From the NCBI GenBank assembly GCA_023423045.1, contig JAFAGA010000047.1, positions 1-64,000 of the forward strand: 64,000 nt of DNA, given 5' to 3'. Origin of the DNA: Bacillota bacterium. Its GTDB lineage: Bacteria; Bacillota; Clostridia; Lachnospirales; Lachnospiraceae. Every line of letters begins with the position of its first letter. The stretch's first letter is position 1. Under the pieces are notes generated by a model that saw only the letters and a list, made by a program, of their open reading frames with translations, did no database searches and was not told the DNA's origin. The position numbers were made by a program, and so were the translations under genes. This document shows, one piece after another, positions 43,929 through 53,806 of this stretch.

Positions 43929-45363
43929 CCCTTCTCCTTCGCTCCTTCTTTATACCGCATTTTTCTCCGAAGAACGTCCTATTCTTTCCTCCTCTTCGGC
44001 GGCCGGCCTCAAGTCCCAATAATTCATCAAACAATTCCTGTCCATTTCTTTGTGTCGTCTTTGCATAGGGATCCGGTTCGTAGGGAAGCCTGTAACAGCT
44101 CCGCTGCTCCATATTGGCCGCCGCCCGCTGAAATTGCTTACCATCCAGGAAATTGAACAAATAGAAAATCTCTTTATATTCTGCTATTCTATCCAACACC
44201 TCCTCCGAATAAGCTAACTCCCACTCCTTGGCACCAAGCACCAAAAGCTTGATGTCCGCCTCCAGGAATTGCTCCCGATTATCCTCCGACAGCCTCCCGT
44301 AGTCCGCAAGCAGCACAGGGGCCTCAAATACACTGCCGCAAGCCTCCTGCCCGGGATTCTTGCTGAGAAAAGATATTCCTTTAAAGCTTTGATTCTCTTT
44401 CCGGTCCGTCTTCACTTCCGTGTAATTCCTGATTGACCGGAGGCATTCGCTCGAATTGCTCTCCTGGTATAAACAGCGAATGCCGCGGCTTTTCAGATAG
44501 AGGCATAGCCGAAAAGCCAGATGGGTTACCCCGATCCTGGGCTGTGTTCCTGCAATAGCGACAGTGATCCGGCGATCTGGCTCCCGAATCCAGTGACAGC
44601 TTCTCCTTAACACTGATAAATGCTTTTGCAGCTGCTCTATTGACGAATACCTTAAACCGGGTTTATATTTCAGACACCGGTTAATAATCCGCTTCAACTG
44701 CTCTGAACAGTCCGCCTTTTGATCTATATTGGAAATATTCCCGGAATCAGGTGATATCAATGTCCCGGAGGCCATATAATAAAGCAGCATGCCGATTCCG
44801 TAAATATCACAGCGCTCATCGATTTTCCCCCGGCGGTAAATCTCCGGAGCAGCGAACCCCCTGGTGGCGGCTCTCAGGTCTTCGGCATTCTGTTCGTCCC
44901 GATAGACCGCACTGCCGAAGTCAATTAATTTTAGATGAGAATCGCAGATCATAATGTTTTCCGGCTTTAGATCCAGATATAGAAGGGGCCGGTCAAAGGA
45001 ATGCAGATAGTGAATTAAGCCGCAAAGCTGAATTGCATATTCGATTACGATATGTTCTGAAAGAGGTCCCTTTACCTGAACATATTCCTTCAGAGTACTG
45101 CCTTCCAGATATTGTTCGATGATGTAGGAACCTTCTTCATCTTCCTCAATATCATAAATTATAGGGATGCAGGTATGCTTCAGCCCTTTTAGTATGATTG
45201 CTTCATTACGTTGTAAATAATATAGGGGATGATTTTTAGAAATACACTTGATTGCCCGATAAGAATTTAACCTGATGTGTCTGGCCAGATATACCCTGGC
45301 AGTACCTCCACTGCCAAGCAGACGTAAGATTTGATATTTTTGAAACCAAACTTCTTGCTGCAT
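43918..45363 (-). CDS. Ser/Thr protein kinase fused to a ParA/CpaE-like domain
   Basis: An N-terminal Hanks-type kinase (about 1-250) has the Gly loop GSGGTARV (17-24), Lys39, catalytic YLDLKPEN (129-136) with Asp131, and DFG at 148-150. The arginine before the catalytic Asp is absent (YLD instead of HRD), so activation is not of the RD type. From about residue 258 a P-loop-like domain follows with AIAGTQPRIGVTH, also lacking the lysines. There is no membrane segment or PASTA domain, so it is cytoplasmic and not PrkC. The start at 45363 was chosen for AAAGGAG close upstream; the frame runs on to 45408. Confidence 0.85.
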   Translation of the reverse strand: MQQEVWFQKYQILRLLGSGGTARVYLARHIRLNSYRAIKCISKNHPLYYLQRNEAIILKGLKHTCIPIIYDIEEDEEGSYIIEQYLEGSTLKEYVQVKGPLSEHIVIEYAIQLCGLIHYLHSFDRPLLYLDLKPENIMICDSHLKLIDFGSAVYRDEQNAEDLRAATRGFAAPEIYRRGKIDERCDIYGIGMLLYYMASGTLISPDSGNISNIDQKADCSEQLKRIINRCLKYKPGLRYSSIEQLQKHLSVLRRSCHWIREPDRRITVAIAGTQPRIGVTHLAFRLCLYLKSRGIRCLYQESNSSECLRSIRNYTEVKTDRKENQSFKGISFLSKNPGQEACGSVFEAPVLLADYGRLSEDNREQFLEADIKLLVLGAKEWELAYSEEVLDRIAEYKEIFYLFNFLDGKQFQRAAANMEQRSCYRLPYEPDPYAKTTQRNGQELFDELLGLEAGRRRGGKNRTFFGEKCGIKKERRRRDEE

Positions 45364-45572
45364 TCTCTCCTTTCTTCTCAGTTTGTTTATAAATAAAGCA
45401 GGAAGCATGTCACATTATTATTATAACCATATAATGGAATAAAATCAATCTTTTTCCCATTGTTTAAAATCACGATTATTTGAAATAATTCTGTTATAAA
45501 TGACAACTCGGCCAAAGAATTCCCATCCCAAAAACATGGGATAGATTAACACAAATTTCATACTTGGGCATA

Positions 45573-45601
45573 TTGACTTTACTTGTGTTTTAACTTATAC
45601 T
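45573..45601 (+). promoter_or_regulatory. SigmaA-type promoter of mecA
   Basis: TTGACT (45573-45578) and TATACT (45596-45601) are spaced by 17 bases, about 77 bases before the mecA start. A small hairpin ATCCCA/TGGGAT lies upstream near 45528-45545. Confidence 0.75.
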
Positions 45602-45677
45602 TTTTTTACACCGATGGATGGTTTTCGTATGTCCTGCGTTAACCAGTTCCTGTTTAGTACAGAAAGGGGTGTACTTT

Positions 45678-46451
45678 ATGAAGATAGAAAAAATCAGTGA
45701 CAATCAAATTAGATGTACCTTGAGTAAAAGTGATCTGATTGACCGGGAGTTAAAGATAAGCGAATTAGCTTATGGAACAGAAAAAGCAAAAGCTCTGTTT
45801 CGCGATATGATTCAACAGGCGTTCTACGAATTCGGATTTGAAGTAGATGATATTCCGCTGATGATTGAAGCCATTCCGGTTTCCACAGAATGCTTGATCC
45901 TGGTAATCACCAAGGTAGAGGATCCCGACGAACTGGACACCCGTTTCTCCAAGTTTTCTTCCTTCAATGTCAACGAGAACCCCGAGAGAACGGAATCAGA
46001 CGAGGATTCCTATGCGGATGAAATAATAAATTGCTTCGACCAAATGGATGATGATATAAATGAAGATATTCTGGACAGTTCCAAGGAAGATGCCCTGGAG
46101 GAGCCGAAGCTTCCCGAAAACGAGGGTTCCGCAAAACCCGGTGTTCATGTTCCTGCAAATTTAGTTAAGATATATTCTTTTGGTTCTTTGCAGGAAGTGA
46201 CCCAATTGGCTTATATTATGGTGGGCACCTATAATGGTATCAACACCCTGTATAAGAACCCGGCAGATTCCGTCTACTACCTGGTAGTCAGCATCACCGA
46301 CCATACTCCGGAAGAATTCAATAAAGTATGCAATATTATTTCAGAATACGGCAAGTCAGAGCGTTCTACTTACGCCAGCTCCAGTTTTTATGAGGAGCAT
46401 TATGAAGTAATCGTAAGGAATCATGCCCTGCAGATACTTTCCGTTATGTAG
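45678..46451 (+). CDS. mecA: Adaptor protein MecA
   Basis: MecA brings substrates to ClpC for unfolding and degradation. The start MKIEKISDNQIRCTLSKSDL and the phrase FRDMIQQAFYEFGFE identify its N-terminal substrate domain. A long acidic linker (about residues 100-155) and the C-terminal Clp-binding domain with the strand LVKIYSFGSLQEV follow. The start was set at 45678 because AAAGGGGTG lies 6 bases upstream; the frame is open back to 45618. The linker is longer and more acidic than in Bacillus MecA. It stands alone between its promoter and a clear terminator. Confidence 0.93.
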   Translation: MKIEKISDNQIRCTLSKSDLIDRELKISELAYGTEKAKALFRDMIQQAFYEFGFEVDDIPLMIEAIPVSTECLILVITKVEDPDELDTRFSKFSSFNVNENPERTESDEDSYADEIINCFDQMDDDINEDILDSSKEDALEEPKLPENEGSAKPGVHVPANLVKIYSFGSLQEVTQLAYIMVGTYNGINTLYKNPADSVYYLVVSITDHTPEEFNKVCNIISEYGKSERSTYASSSFYEEHYEVIVRNHALQILSVM

Positions 46452-46461
46452 CTAAAATCAG

Positions 46462-46495
46462 AAGGCTGTCACAAATAGGTGACAGCCTTTTCCTA
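46462..46495 (+). terminator. Terminator of mecA
   Basis: AAGGCTGTCAC pairs with GTGACAGCCTT (46462-46489) around a short loop, followed by TTTTCC. Confidence 0.85.
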
Positions 46496-46637
46496 TGATA
46501 TCTATGTTTAAATTGTCCATATATCCGTCTCCGGTCTTTTCTGACTGCTGAATGTTATACGTTAGTACCCCGCAGCAGAGCATCCGGCTTTATATCCCTG
46601 TTTTATAGTCCCAGCCATACGCAATACAGGCGCTTTC

Positions 46638-47774
46638 TCACTCCGGTATCGTATAATTTTTCATCCGTGTCAGCCTAATCATTGCATCCACCGCATCGGC
46701 ATCATACAAATTCCCCCTATGTTTCTCCAACTCCTCAAGAGCAGTCTCCATACCTAATGCCGGCCGATAAGGTCTGTGAGAGGTCATAGCCTCAAATACA
46801 TCCGCTACAGCCAGAATACGGGCTTCCGGAAGAATTTCTTCTCCTTTCAGGCCACAAGGATAACCGCTGCCGTCCAGGCGCTCATGATGCTGGCAGACAA
46901 TTCTAGCGATGGGCAGGAGAAAGTTATCGTCTTTGAGTATGTCATAACCCAACTCTGCATGGGTTTTAATTAAACTGAACTCCATATCAGAAAGTCTTGC
47001 AGGTTTGGCAAGCAATTCACTGGGGATTCCGATTTTTCCGATATCATGGATAATTCCTGCACGGCGGATGGTTTCGGATGTTTCATAATCCAAGCCCATT
47101 TCCCGCGCAATATCATAGGAAATAATCCCGACACGCCGCTGATGCCCGGAGGTATAAAGATCCTTTTGCTCCACCATCTTAGCCACAGCCAGCATCGTTC
47201 CGTCGATTGCCTCCTCAAGCTGTCTGGCTTTTGCCGCAATATCCTCCTGGTAACGAATATTATCCATCGCAATAGCAGCGGTATCCGCCATTACCTGGAG
47301 AACCTTAATCTGCTCCGGGGTAGGCTTATACTTTTTTGACCAATAGCAGCCAATCGCCCCGATGGGATCGTTGGTTTTAATCGGTATCATGGCAAGACTT
47401 TGCACGAAGGTCTGCTTATATACATCAATCGGAATTCTTGAATCCTTGTAAATATCTTCTATGATAGCAGGCTCGTGGTGAAGCATAACCCATCCGCTGA
47501 TGCATATGTCCATCGGGAAGCGAAGTCCCTTCCATAAAGGAGAAATGGAATCCTCTTCCGCGTAGTAACAATAGGAGCCGTCCCGCAAAACAAAGGTAGC
47601 CCCGTCAGAACCGGTTAATTCACGGACCGAATGCCGTACGATATCCATTACAGATGATAAATCATGAGTTGCAGAAAGCTTCTGAACAACCTCTAGAAGT
47701 CTTCCCATATCGTAGATATAGGATGAGCCGTTTGATCCGATATTATCGGGTTTATCACAATTCGAACCGACCAT
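46638..47774 (-). CDS. GAF-HD-GYP protein, probable c-di-GMP phosphodiesterase
   Basis: A GAF sensor domain covers about residues 35-175. A helical linker leads to the HD-GYP domain, with HD at 243-244 and HHERLDGSGYP at 296-306, the intact GYP signature. This predicts hydrolysis of c-di-GMP or a related cyclic dinucleotide in the cytoplasm. There are no membrane segments. The start ATG at 47774 has AAAGGAGG 7 bases upstream; the frame also opens at a TTG at 47780. Copy 2 of the promoter-leader repeat lies directly upstream. Confidence 0.92.
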   Translation of the reverse strand: MVGSNCDKPDNIGSNGSSYIYDMGRLLEVVQKLSATHDLSSVMDIVRHSVRELTGSDGATFVLRDGSYCYYAEEDSISPLWKGLRFPMDICISGWVMLHHEPAIIEDIYKDSRIPIDVYKQTFVQSLAMIPIKTNDPIGAIGCYWSKKYKPTPEQIKVLQVMADTAAIAMDNIRYQEDIAAKARQLEEAIDGTMLAVAKMVEQKDLYTSGHQRRVGIISYDIAREMGLDYETSETIRRAGIIHDIGKIGIPSELLAKPARLSDMEFSLIKTHAELGYDILKDDNFLLPIARIVCQHHERLDGSGYPCGLKGEEILPEARILAVADVFEAMTSHRPYRPALGMETALEELEKHRGNLYDADAVDAMIRLTRMKNYTIPE

Positions 47775-47804
47775 ACACAAACCTCCTTTGCTTGTTTACG
47801 ATCA

Positions 47805-47915
47805 CTCACTACGCTTTCATTATATCATGAACAAAAACCGGTCCATGATCTTTCGCTCCGCTCGCATACCTGCAAGCAAGCTTGCGGCATGCTCACTACG
47901 CTTTCATTATATCAT
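47805..47915 (-). repeat. Promoter-leader repeat, copy 2, with a 24-bp direct repeat
   Basis: On the minus strand the element begins TGATATAATGAAAGCGTAG, contains GCAAGCTTGCTTGC, ATGCGAGCGGAGC and ATCATG...CATGAT, and ends with the same TGATATAATGAAAGCGTAG. The repeated ends are 47805-47828 and 47892-47915 on the + strand and are identical over 24 bases. The distal -10 has TTGGAT 16 bases upstream, a good promoter; the proximal one could be a second promoter. Confidence 0.75.
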
Positions 47916-48004
47916 AATTCTGGTAAAATCCAATATTTTTCGACTTTTTCCCCATTTATCTGGTAATTATTCCGGGTTCACCGGATATTTTTTTCAAACA
48001 AAAA

Positions 48005-48048
48005 ATGAGCTGGGTACTAAGGTTCATTAACCTCAGTACTTCAGCCCA
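48005..48048 (-). terminator. Terminator of the DUF1858 gene
   Basis: On the minus strand GGGCTGAAGTACTGAGGTT folds with AACCTTAGTACCCAGC, with minor mismatches, followed by TCATTTTTTG. Confidence 0.75.
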
Positions 48049-48084
48049 TATTTAAGTCAACTTATATTGTCACGGCTCTTCGAA

Positions 48085-48285
48085 TTATTCTCCGAGCTCT
48101 GCTTCTATTCTGTCCATCAGTTCTTCCGGATCCAATCCGTGAACCATAGCTGCTTCCTCTAAGGTTTCAGCCTGGGCAGAAGGGCATCCAAGGCAATGCA
48201 TGCCTATATCTAATAATACCGGAATAATGCTTTGATCAAGGGAAATTGCCTGGGCAATTGTCATGTCCTTCGTAATCTTTGCCAT
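48085..48285 (-). CDS. DUF1858 small protein
   Basis: The 66-residue protein matches the DUF1858 domain: a helical fold with a CLGCPSAQAETLEEAA centre containing the Cys pair. The domain also forms the N-terminus of hybrid-cluster and ScdA/RIC-type iron-sulfur repair proteins, so a metal or redox role is suggested but unproven. AAGGAGG lies 8 bases before the ATG. It has its own terminator and stands alone. The cysteine pair (CLGC) is intact. Confidence 0.88.
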   Translation of the reverse strand: MAKITKDMTIAQAISLDQSIIPVLLDIGMHCLGCPSAQAETLEEAAMVHGLDPEELMDRIEAELGE

Positions 48286-48429
48286 CGTTTTTTCCTCCTT
48301 ATTAATGAAATATTTTAACCTAACTCACTAGGATATCGTCTATCATGATGCGGTCCTTCCGCTTTCGCAATAGCTTAGGCAATATTATATTCCATTGCTC
48401 CTGGAACGTCAAGCCTTCAATTCCTGAGT

Positions 48430-49221
48430 TTATGTAATTTTAATTTTGTTGTTCAATTTCCGGTATTCTGTCGGGGTTGATGCAGTTAATTTTTTAAATT
48501 GTCTCATAAAATGGACTTCATTATGATATCCGCATAAGTATGAGATTTCGCCCACCGATAAATCTGATTCCGCTAAAAGTTCTTTTGCATAAATTATGCG
48601 GCTCTCAATAACATCTGACATACAAGAGGTGAGAAAGGTCTCTTTATATATGTTCTGCAAATAGCCGCAGCTTATATGAAGCTTGTCCGCCATAACAGGT
48701 ATTGACCAATTACTATGCGGATTACTATATATTTCACTCCGCAGTTCTATTAGTTCCTGGTGAATTTTTGAGTGCCAGGGCTGAAAGGTTTTTGTCTCCA
48801 TTTGTTCCTTAGCCTTTATGAATAAAATCTGCATCAAATATTCGATGGTTTGTTCCTTATAAGGATTATTTGAATAAAATTCACTTGTGATTTTTTGAAT
48901 CAGATCGGATAAATAATAATGATTGAAAATATACAGAGGTGTATTCAACGCTATTTGGTATTGCATAAGCAATACCGGATCCAGTTCAAAATGGATCCAG
49001 TCATTTTTATATTCGCTCCTATTTGCGCCATACTTCTGGGGATAATATTTATCGTAGATAATCAGTGTATTAGGAGGTGTGTTAATCTCCTCTCCATCAA
49101 TGATAAAAATAGCAGGCGATTTCACAAGCAACAGCAAATACCATTCATATCCATTCCCCCGTTCAACCGAAAAGCTGCTGTCATGTGTAGTATTACAGCC
49201 TATGCGAAGAATTCGGAACAC
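48430..49221 (-). CDS. AraC-family transcriptional regulator
   Basis: The N-terminal about 140 residues form a cupin-like sensor (HDSSFSVERGNGYEWYLLLL pattern). The C-terminal about 100 hold two helix-turn-helix units, ending YLCGYHNEVHFMRQFKKLTA. It should bind sugar or an inducer and act on the divergent GH2 gene, with 191 bases between the starts. The start is GTG at 49221 with AAGGTGGTGA just upstream. No linked histidine kinase is present, so it is a one-component regulator. Confidence 0.9.
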   Translation of the reverse strand: MFRILRIGCNTTHDSSFSVERGNGYEWYLLLLVKSPAIFIIDGEEINTPPNTLIIYDKYYPQKYGANRSEYKNDWIHFELDPVLLMQYQIALNTPLYIFNHYYLSDLIQKITSEFYSNNPYKEQTIEYLMQILFIKAKEQMETKTFQPWHSKIHQELIELRSEIYSNPHSNWSIPVMADKLHISCGYLQNIYKETFLTSCMSDVIESRIIYAKELLAESDLSVGEISYLCGYHNEVHFMRQFKKLTASTPTEYRKLNNKIKIT

Positions 49222-49412
49222 ATCATCACCACCTTAGAATATATCAGTTTCTTCTTATTATATTATATTGATACCAAGATTGCAATTTATTATACTACTT
49301 AAAAACAGCCGGCTATTGATATATATTACAAGATTATATTATATCAGTAAAGCAATAAGAGAATTTATATGTAATAGTATCATGATACGGCCAAAAATAA
49401 ATGGAGGAGAAA

Positions 49413-51086
49413 ATGAATACAAGATTATTTCAAAATCACGTGATACGCAAAGAAATCCCTTTGGATCCGATTTGGAGCTTCCATACCCTGACTTCGGAGG
49501 AAGACAAGCTTGAAGAATATAAAATGCTTGTTCCAAGCTGCTGGGAAAGCAATCCCAAACTGTCATCCTATAAGGGGAAGGCACTATATTCGAAGAAAAT
49601 ATCCTTTGGCGGTAATATCCGTCTGGTGTTCAAAGGAGTCAGCCACACGGCATATGTCTACCTGGATAAAAAACAGGTTGCTTATCATTATAATGCTTAT
49701 ACTGAATTCAATGTAATATTAAAGAATATACCATACGGTGAGCATTTGCTGGAGATTAAGGTGGATAATTCTTTTCATGAGGAATCTGCCTTGCATATCA
49801 GCAATGATTATTATTCCTATGGTGGAATTACCCGCCCGTTGACAGCGGAGGAAATCGGTGAACTGTATATCAGATATATTCATTTTATTCCATACCAGGA
49901 AGAAGGAAAATGGTTTGCTTCCATTCGTGCGGCTGTAAGTAACCTTTCGAATGAGAAAAAAAATGTATCCTTGCAGATTAAGGTCGGCGATGAGGATATG
50001 GTTTCCTTTGACGATATCATGCTGCAGCCGAATGACGAATCTCTTTTTAACGATACCTTTGAATTTTCATCTGCTGTCGCATATACATTGAAGAAGCCTA
50101 AATTGTATATGATGAATGCCACGCTTTTATACAATAATGAGGCTGTGGATGATCTCATTGACAGAGTGGGCTTTCGTGAAATAAAAGTCAGCGGAAAAGA
50201 TATTTTATTCAGTGGGGAAAAGATCATCATCAAGGGAGTGAACCGTCACGAAGACTATGCGGAATTCGGGTGTGCTGTTCCGATTGAGGCGATGTATCGT
50301 GACATCGAATTAATTAAAGCATTGGGCGCAAATTGCATTCGTACCTGCCACTATCCTAACGACGAACGTTTTCTCGATCTGTGCGATCAAAACGGAATTC
50401 TCGTGTGGGAAGAAGCTCATGCAAGAGGGTTAAATGAAGAACAGATGAAGCATAAAAACTTTGAAAAGCAAAGCGCTGATTGTATCAGGGAAATGATTGA
50501 AAATCACATAAACCATCCATCGATTTATGTATGGGGCATTTTGAATGAATGTGTAAGTAATACGGAATTCGGAAGATCCTGCTATGCAAAACAGTTTGAA
50601 CTTATTAAGCGGCTGGACTCAAGCCGTCCGGTATCCTTTGCAAGCCTAAGCCAGCATATTGGTTCGGATTTGTGCTTGGATTTGGTTGATATTGTCTCAT
50701 TTAACATATATCCGGGATGGTATCATGATACACCGGTAACAGAATTTTTGGGAACCCTGAAGGATTTCGTCAACAGCTCGGACGGTGCCGGAAAACCGTT
50801 ATTGATCAGTGAAATAGGGGCGGGAGCAATCTATGGTTTCCGAAGCAATCATATGGAGAAATGGACAGAAGAATACCAGCAGCTAATCTTATCGGAACAA
50901 TTAACCTCCATCTTATCCGATAATGATCTGACCGGTGTGATTATATGGCAGTATGCAGATTGCCGGGTGGATAAGGGTTGGTTTTATACCAGGCCAAAGT
51001 GCCAGAATAATAAGGGATTGGTAGATAAATACCGAAGAGAAAAGTTAGCTTATAATAGAGTAAAAGAAATATTTCATTCTTATTGA
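49413..51086 (+). CDS. GH2 family glycoside hydrolase
   Basis: A jelly-roll domain (about 20-150), an immunoglobulin-like domain (150-260) and a TIM barrel follow the GH2 layout. The acid/base is E379 in WGILNEC and the nucleophile is E467 in LISEIGAGA. The length of 557 residues without the extra C-terminal domains of beta-galactosidases suggests the beta-glucuronidase-like branch, but beta-galactosidase or beta-mannosidase specificity cannot be excluded. There is no signal peptide. GGAGG lies 5 bases before the ATG at 49413. It is followed by its own terminator, so it is monocistronic. Confidence 0.9.
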   Translation: MNTRLFQNHVIRKEIPLDPIWSFHTLTSEEDKLEEYKMLVPSCWESNPKLSSYKGKALYSKKISFGGNIRLVFKGVSHTAYVYLDKKQVAYHYNAYTEFNVILKNIPYGEHLLEIKVDNSFHEESALHISNDYYSYGGITRPLTAEEIGELYIRYIHFIPYQEEGKWFASIRAAVSNLSNEKKNVSLQIKVGDEDMVSFDDIMLQPNDESLFNDTFEFSSAVAYTLKKPKLYMMNATLLYNNEAVDDLIDRVGFREIKVSGKDILFSGEKIIIKGVNRHEDYAEFGCAVPIEAMYRDIELIKALGANCIRTCHYPNDERFLDLCDQNGILVWEEAHARGLNEEQMKHKNFEKQSADCIREMIENHINHPSIYVWGILNECVSNTEFGRSCYAKQFELIKRLDSSRPVSFASLSQHIGSDLCLDLVDIVSFNIYPGWYHDTPVTEFLGTLKDFVNSSDGAGKPLLISEIGAGAIYGFRSNHMEKWTEEYQQLILSEQLTSILSDNDLTGVIIWQYADCRVDKGWFYTRPKCQNNKGLVDKYRREKLAYNRVKEIFHSY

Positions 51087-51105
51087 CGGTAATTATGTCA
51101 TAACG

Positions 51106-51137
51106 GGAAAAGCCCTCGATTTTTGAAGGGCTTTTCT
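51106..51137 (+). terminator. Terminator of the GH2 gene
   Basis: AAAAGCCCT (51108-51116) pairs exactly with AGGGCTTTT (51127-51135) around a 10-base loop, followed by CTCATT. Confidence 0.8.
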
Positions 51138-51242
51138 CATTATGGACAAATATGTTTTATTCATTGATGCCGCTTCTGCCACAAAATCTTTAGACGTAAC
51201 GGATGAGTTAAAGAAGCCCTTGACCTATTGAATCAGATTTAT

Positions 51243-51653
51243 TTAATCCTCTGATTTTAAAACCGTGCTTTTATAATTTCCCGGGGTGCATCCATGATAC
51301 TTCTTGAAAATCCGTATAAAAGCATTGCTGTCTTGAAATCCCACCATTGGGGCAATATCTGTTATCTTCAAGGAAGTATTCCTGATGAGATCCACCGAAT
51401 AAGAAATACGGACCTTGTATAGATAATCAATAATAATTATTCCATGTTCCTCACGAAATTTTTTTGACAAATAAGACGGAGTAATATTAAAATGAGCCGC
51501 AATGTTATTTAAGTTTAAATTAATATCCAAATAATTGCTTTCAATGTACTGAGTTACTTCATGTATTTTCTTGTCCAAATTATTTGAGCTCTGCTCTTTG
51601 ACCATAAGGGCAGCCTGCGTAAACGGTTTTTCTATATTGACTGTCCAGAACAA
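51243..51653 (-). pseudogene. AraC DNA-binding part of a frameshifted sensor-regulator
   Basis: This frame encodes the two helix-turn-helix units of an AraC regulator (IAAHFNITPSYLSKKFREEH and VGFQDSNAFIRIFKKYHG) at the end of a helical lead (QSSNNLDKKIHEVTQYIE). It has no start codon with a ribosome site; the first usable codon is a TTG at 51653. It lies in a different frame from the 663-residue sensor frame, which ends at 51580. The two would join as one membrane sensor-AraC protein of about 770 residues if one or two bases near 51580-51653 were corrected. Without repair the sensor would lack its DNA-binding part. Confidence 0.75.
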
Positions 51654-53538
51654 ATAAGCCCTCTAATGTCTTATAGGGAAACTGATGCTGCAGCCGGGTT
51701 TTCAAACGCATAAATACATTATAAAAGAAATAAAGACAGCTTTTTGCATCCTCAGAGGACAGCTTTCTTTGCTTTAACTGCTGACATATATTATTGAAAT
51801 AGTCTTCCAGAGAATGCTCACTTGCTGACATTACAAGATTAATAATATAATCCGAAGTTTTAAGATCAAGATAACTGATCTGTGATTCCTTCGGTGTATC
51901 TTTGTAATAATGTAAGTTACCGATACCGAATAAATGCATATACTCTAAGGTGTTGTTTGCCTGAGTGTAGGCATCGGATAAATGATTGGTATCACATAAG
52001 CTGCTTACTCCGACATAAAAATTGATTTCAAAGTGATTTCTGCAATATTCTATAAAGGTGCCGAGCCCATCGGAAAGAATATCTTCATTTTTTTCACTAT
52101 CATCAGATATATTTACAATCATGGCAGTTTCCGTTTGACTATGGCAAAAATGAAGATGCGGAAAAAAAGGTTGAAATAATTCGCTTAGTATATTTTGCGT
52201 AATGAAAAATGCCAGATCATTTTTTGGATCTTTCCATTCTTTACTCAGTGAATCCTCCGGATAAAGATTAGAGAAAGAAAAACGCAGTAAAACTACATAG
52301 GAAAAATCAGATCTAAAGTTCAAACAGAACTGCTCTGCTATACCTCCGGATACTTGTGATAACTGAATTTCACCGGTTAATAATTTATATAAATAGTTGT
52401 TTTTAATTAGATTCCGCTGCATTTTTATTTCCGAGTTTGTTCTTATAATCATTTCTTTTATCTTGCCGTATTCATTCTTTTCACCCAGATCAAAAGGAGA
52501 GGTTTTCAGATAACCCATAATTTCTTTGAGGGGGCGGTAATTGTGCACGGAATAGAAAAAGGTAATAATGCTGCCAACCAAAATACTGGTAAACAGGGCG
52601 ATCAATAAAATGACCAGAATATTTGACGCTTCATTATAGTACAGGCTTTCTTCCGTGAGTGATACCAGCTTCAAGTCAGGGAGCAGCAGATCAACCGAAT
52701 CAATGATATAATGAAGCTTTTGTTCCTCACTTAATTGTATGACAGAAACCGGTTCTGTTGAGCCTGTGTCAGTATAATCCGGCGAAGCATCAATGACCTT
52801 TAAATGCTCTGTCAGCTCGGAATCCGTTGATAACAGGACGGAAGCATGATTCAATAGTGCCAGTGAGGAAAAATTGTTTGAAAGTAACTGGCTTTCTAAA
52901 AGCTGATTAAAATTACTCTTATCTAATTCGAAAACAATAATAGATAAAGGATTCTTTTCTTTATTGTTGATAATTAAAGGCATGGAGAAAAGTAATTTGA
53001 GATCGTTTTGATCTGCCAATATCAGCTGATAGGAATTTTTATGAAGCTTGCTCTTCAAATAGTTCCAGGTCTCATTTGATATATATCTGGAGGGCATGAA
53101 GCTTGAAAACTCACTTCTGTAAACATTGGAGGCAGATACGATATAGTCACTGTTGGGAAAGTAAATATAAATTTCCTTAATAAAAGAATTGGTAACCATA
53201 AAAATAGATAATTCATCTTGAAGATTGTTAATCTGCAGATGAATCTCTGATGAGGAATTAGTTTTATAGGAAAGTGAGCTAACCCGTTGGTTCATTTGCA
53301 GATTTGTTGAAATCTGGATTAGATCCTTTAAATTATTATCTATTTGAGTTTTAACATTTTCCAGGGACAGATATTGGCGTACTATAGTTTCGCGCTTAAT
53401 CACCTTAAATGTATGAGAATAATAGATGGAGCAAATGATAATTGGTATTATTAAGATGCTCATGTAAGAAAACATCCATTGTAGAAATAACTTTGACCGC
53501 TTTTTAGATTCTCTTAAAGTTGAAGCTTTCTGAAACAT
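51580..53538 (-). pseudogene. Membrane sensor part of a frameshifted AraC-type regulator
   Basis: The part has a membrane segment at about 20-40, an extracellular sensor domain (to about 290), a second membrane segment near 300-320, and a cytoplasmic linker. This is the layout of the transmembrane AraC regulators linked to YesN-type sugar systems. AGGAGAG lies 5 bases before the ATG at 53538. The frame ends at 51580 in unrelated residues (YRKTVYAGCPYGQ), while the AraC domain continues in the next frame. It diverges from the binding-protein gene, its expected target. Confidence 0.75.
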
Positions 53539-53806
53539 GATCTCTCTCCTGCTATGTTGATAAAACCTCAAATATCATATCATTTTATAATTTACAGTAT
53601 AGCATTCCGTCATAATTAAAGGCAATCGTATAATTTGCAACCATCTTATATTTCGAAAACCGCTCTGATTTTAATGTTTTGAGGTATCATTTTAAGAATT
53701 ATAATATTTACGCATACTCTCTAAACTGCTACACTAATCACAGCTTCCTTCCGGAAAGAGGTTACAGCAACATAAAAAATCATGATAGTTTTGGAGGATA
53801 ATTAGT

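Noticed and set aside
47805..47915. Identical 24-bp direct repeats as a minimal CRISPR or attachment site
   Set aside because: Only two repeats, no integrase or cas gene nearby, and the repeat is part of a module seen at two other places.
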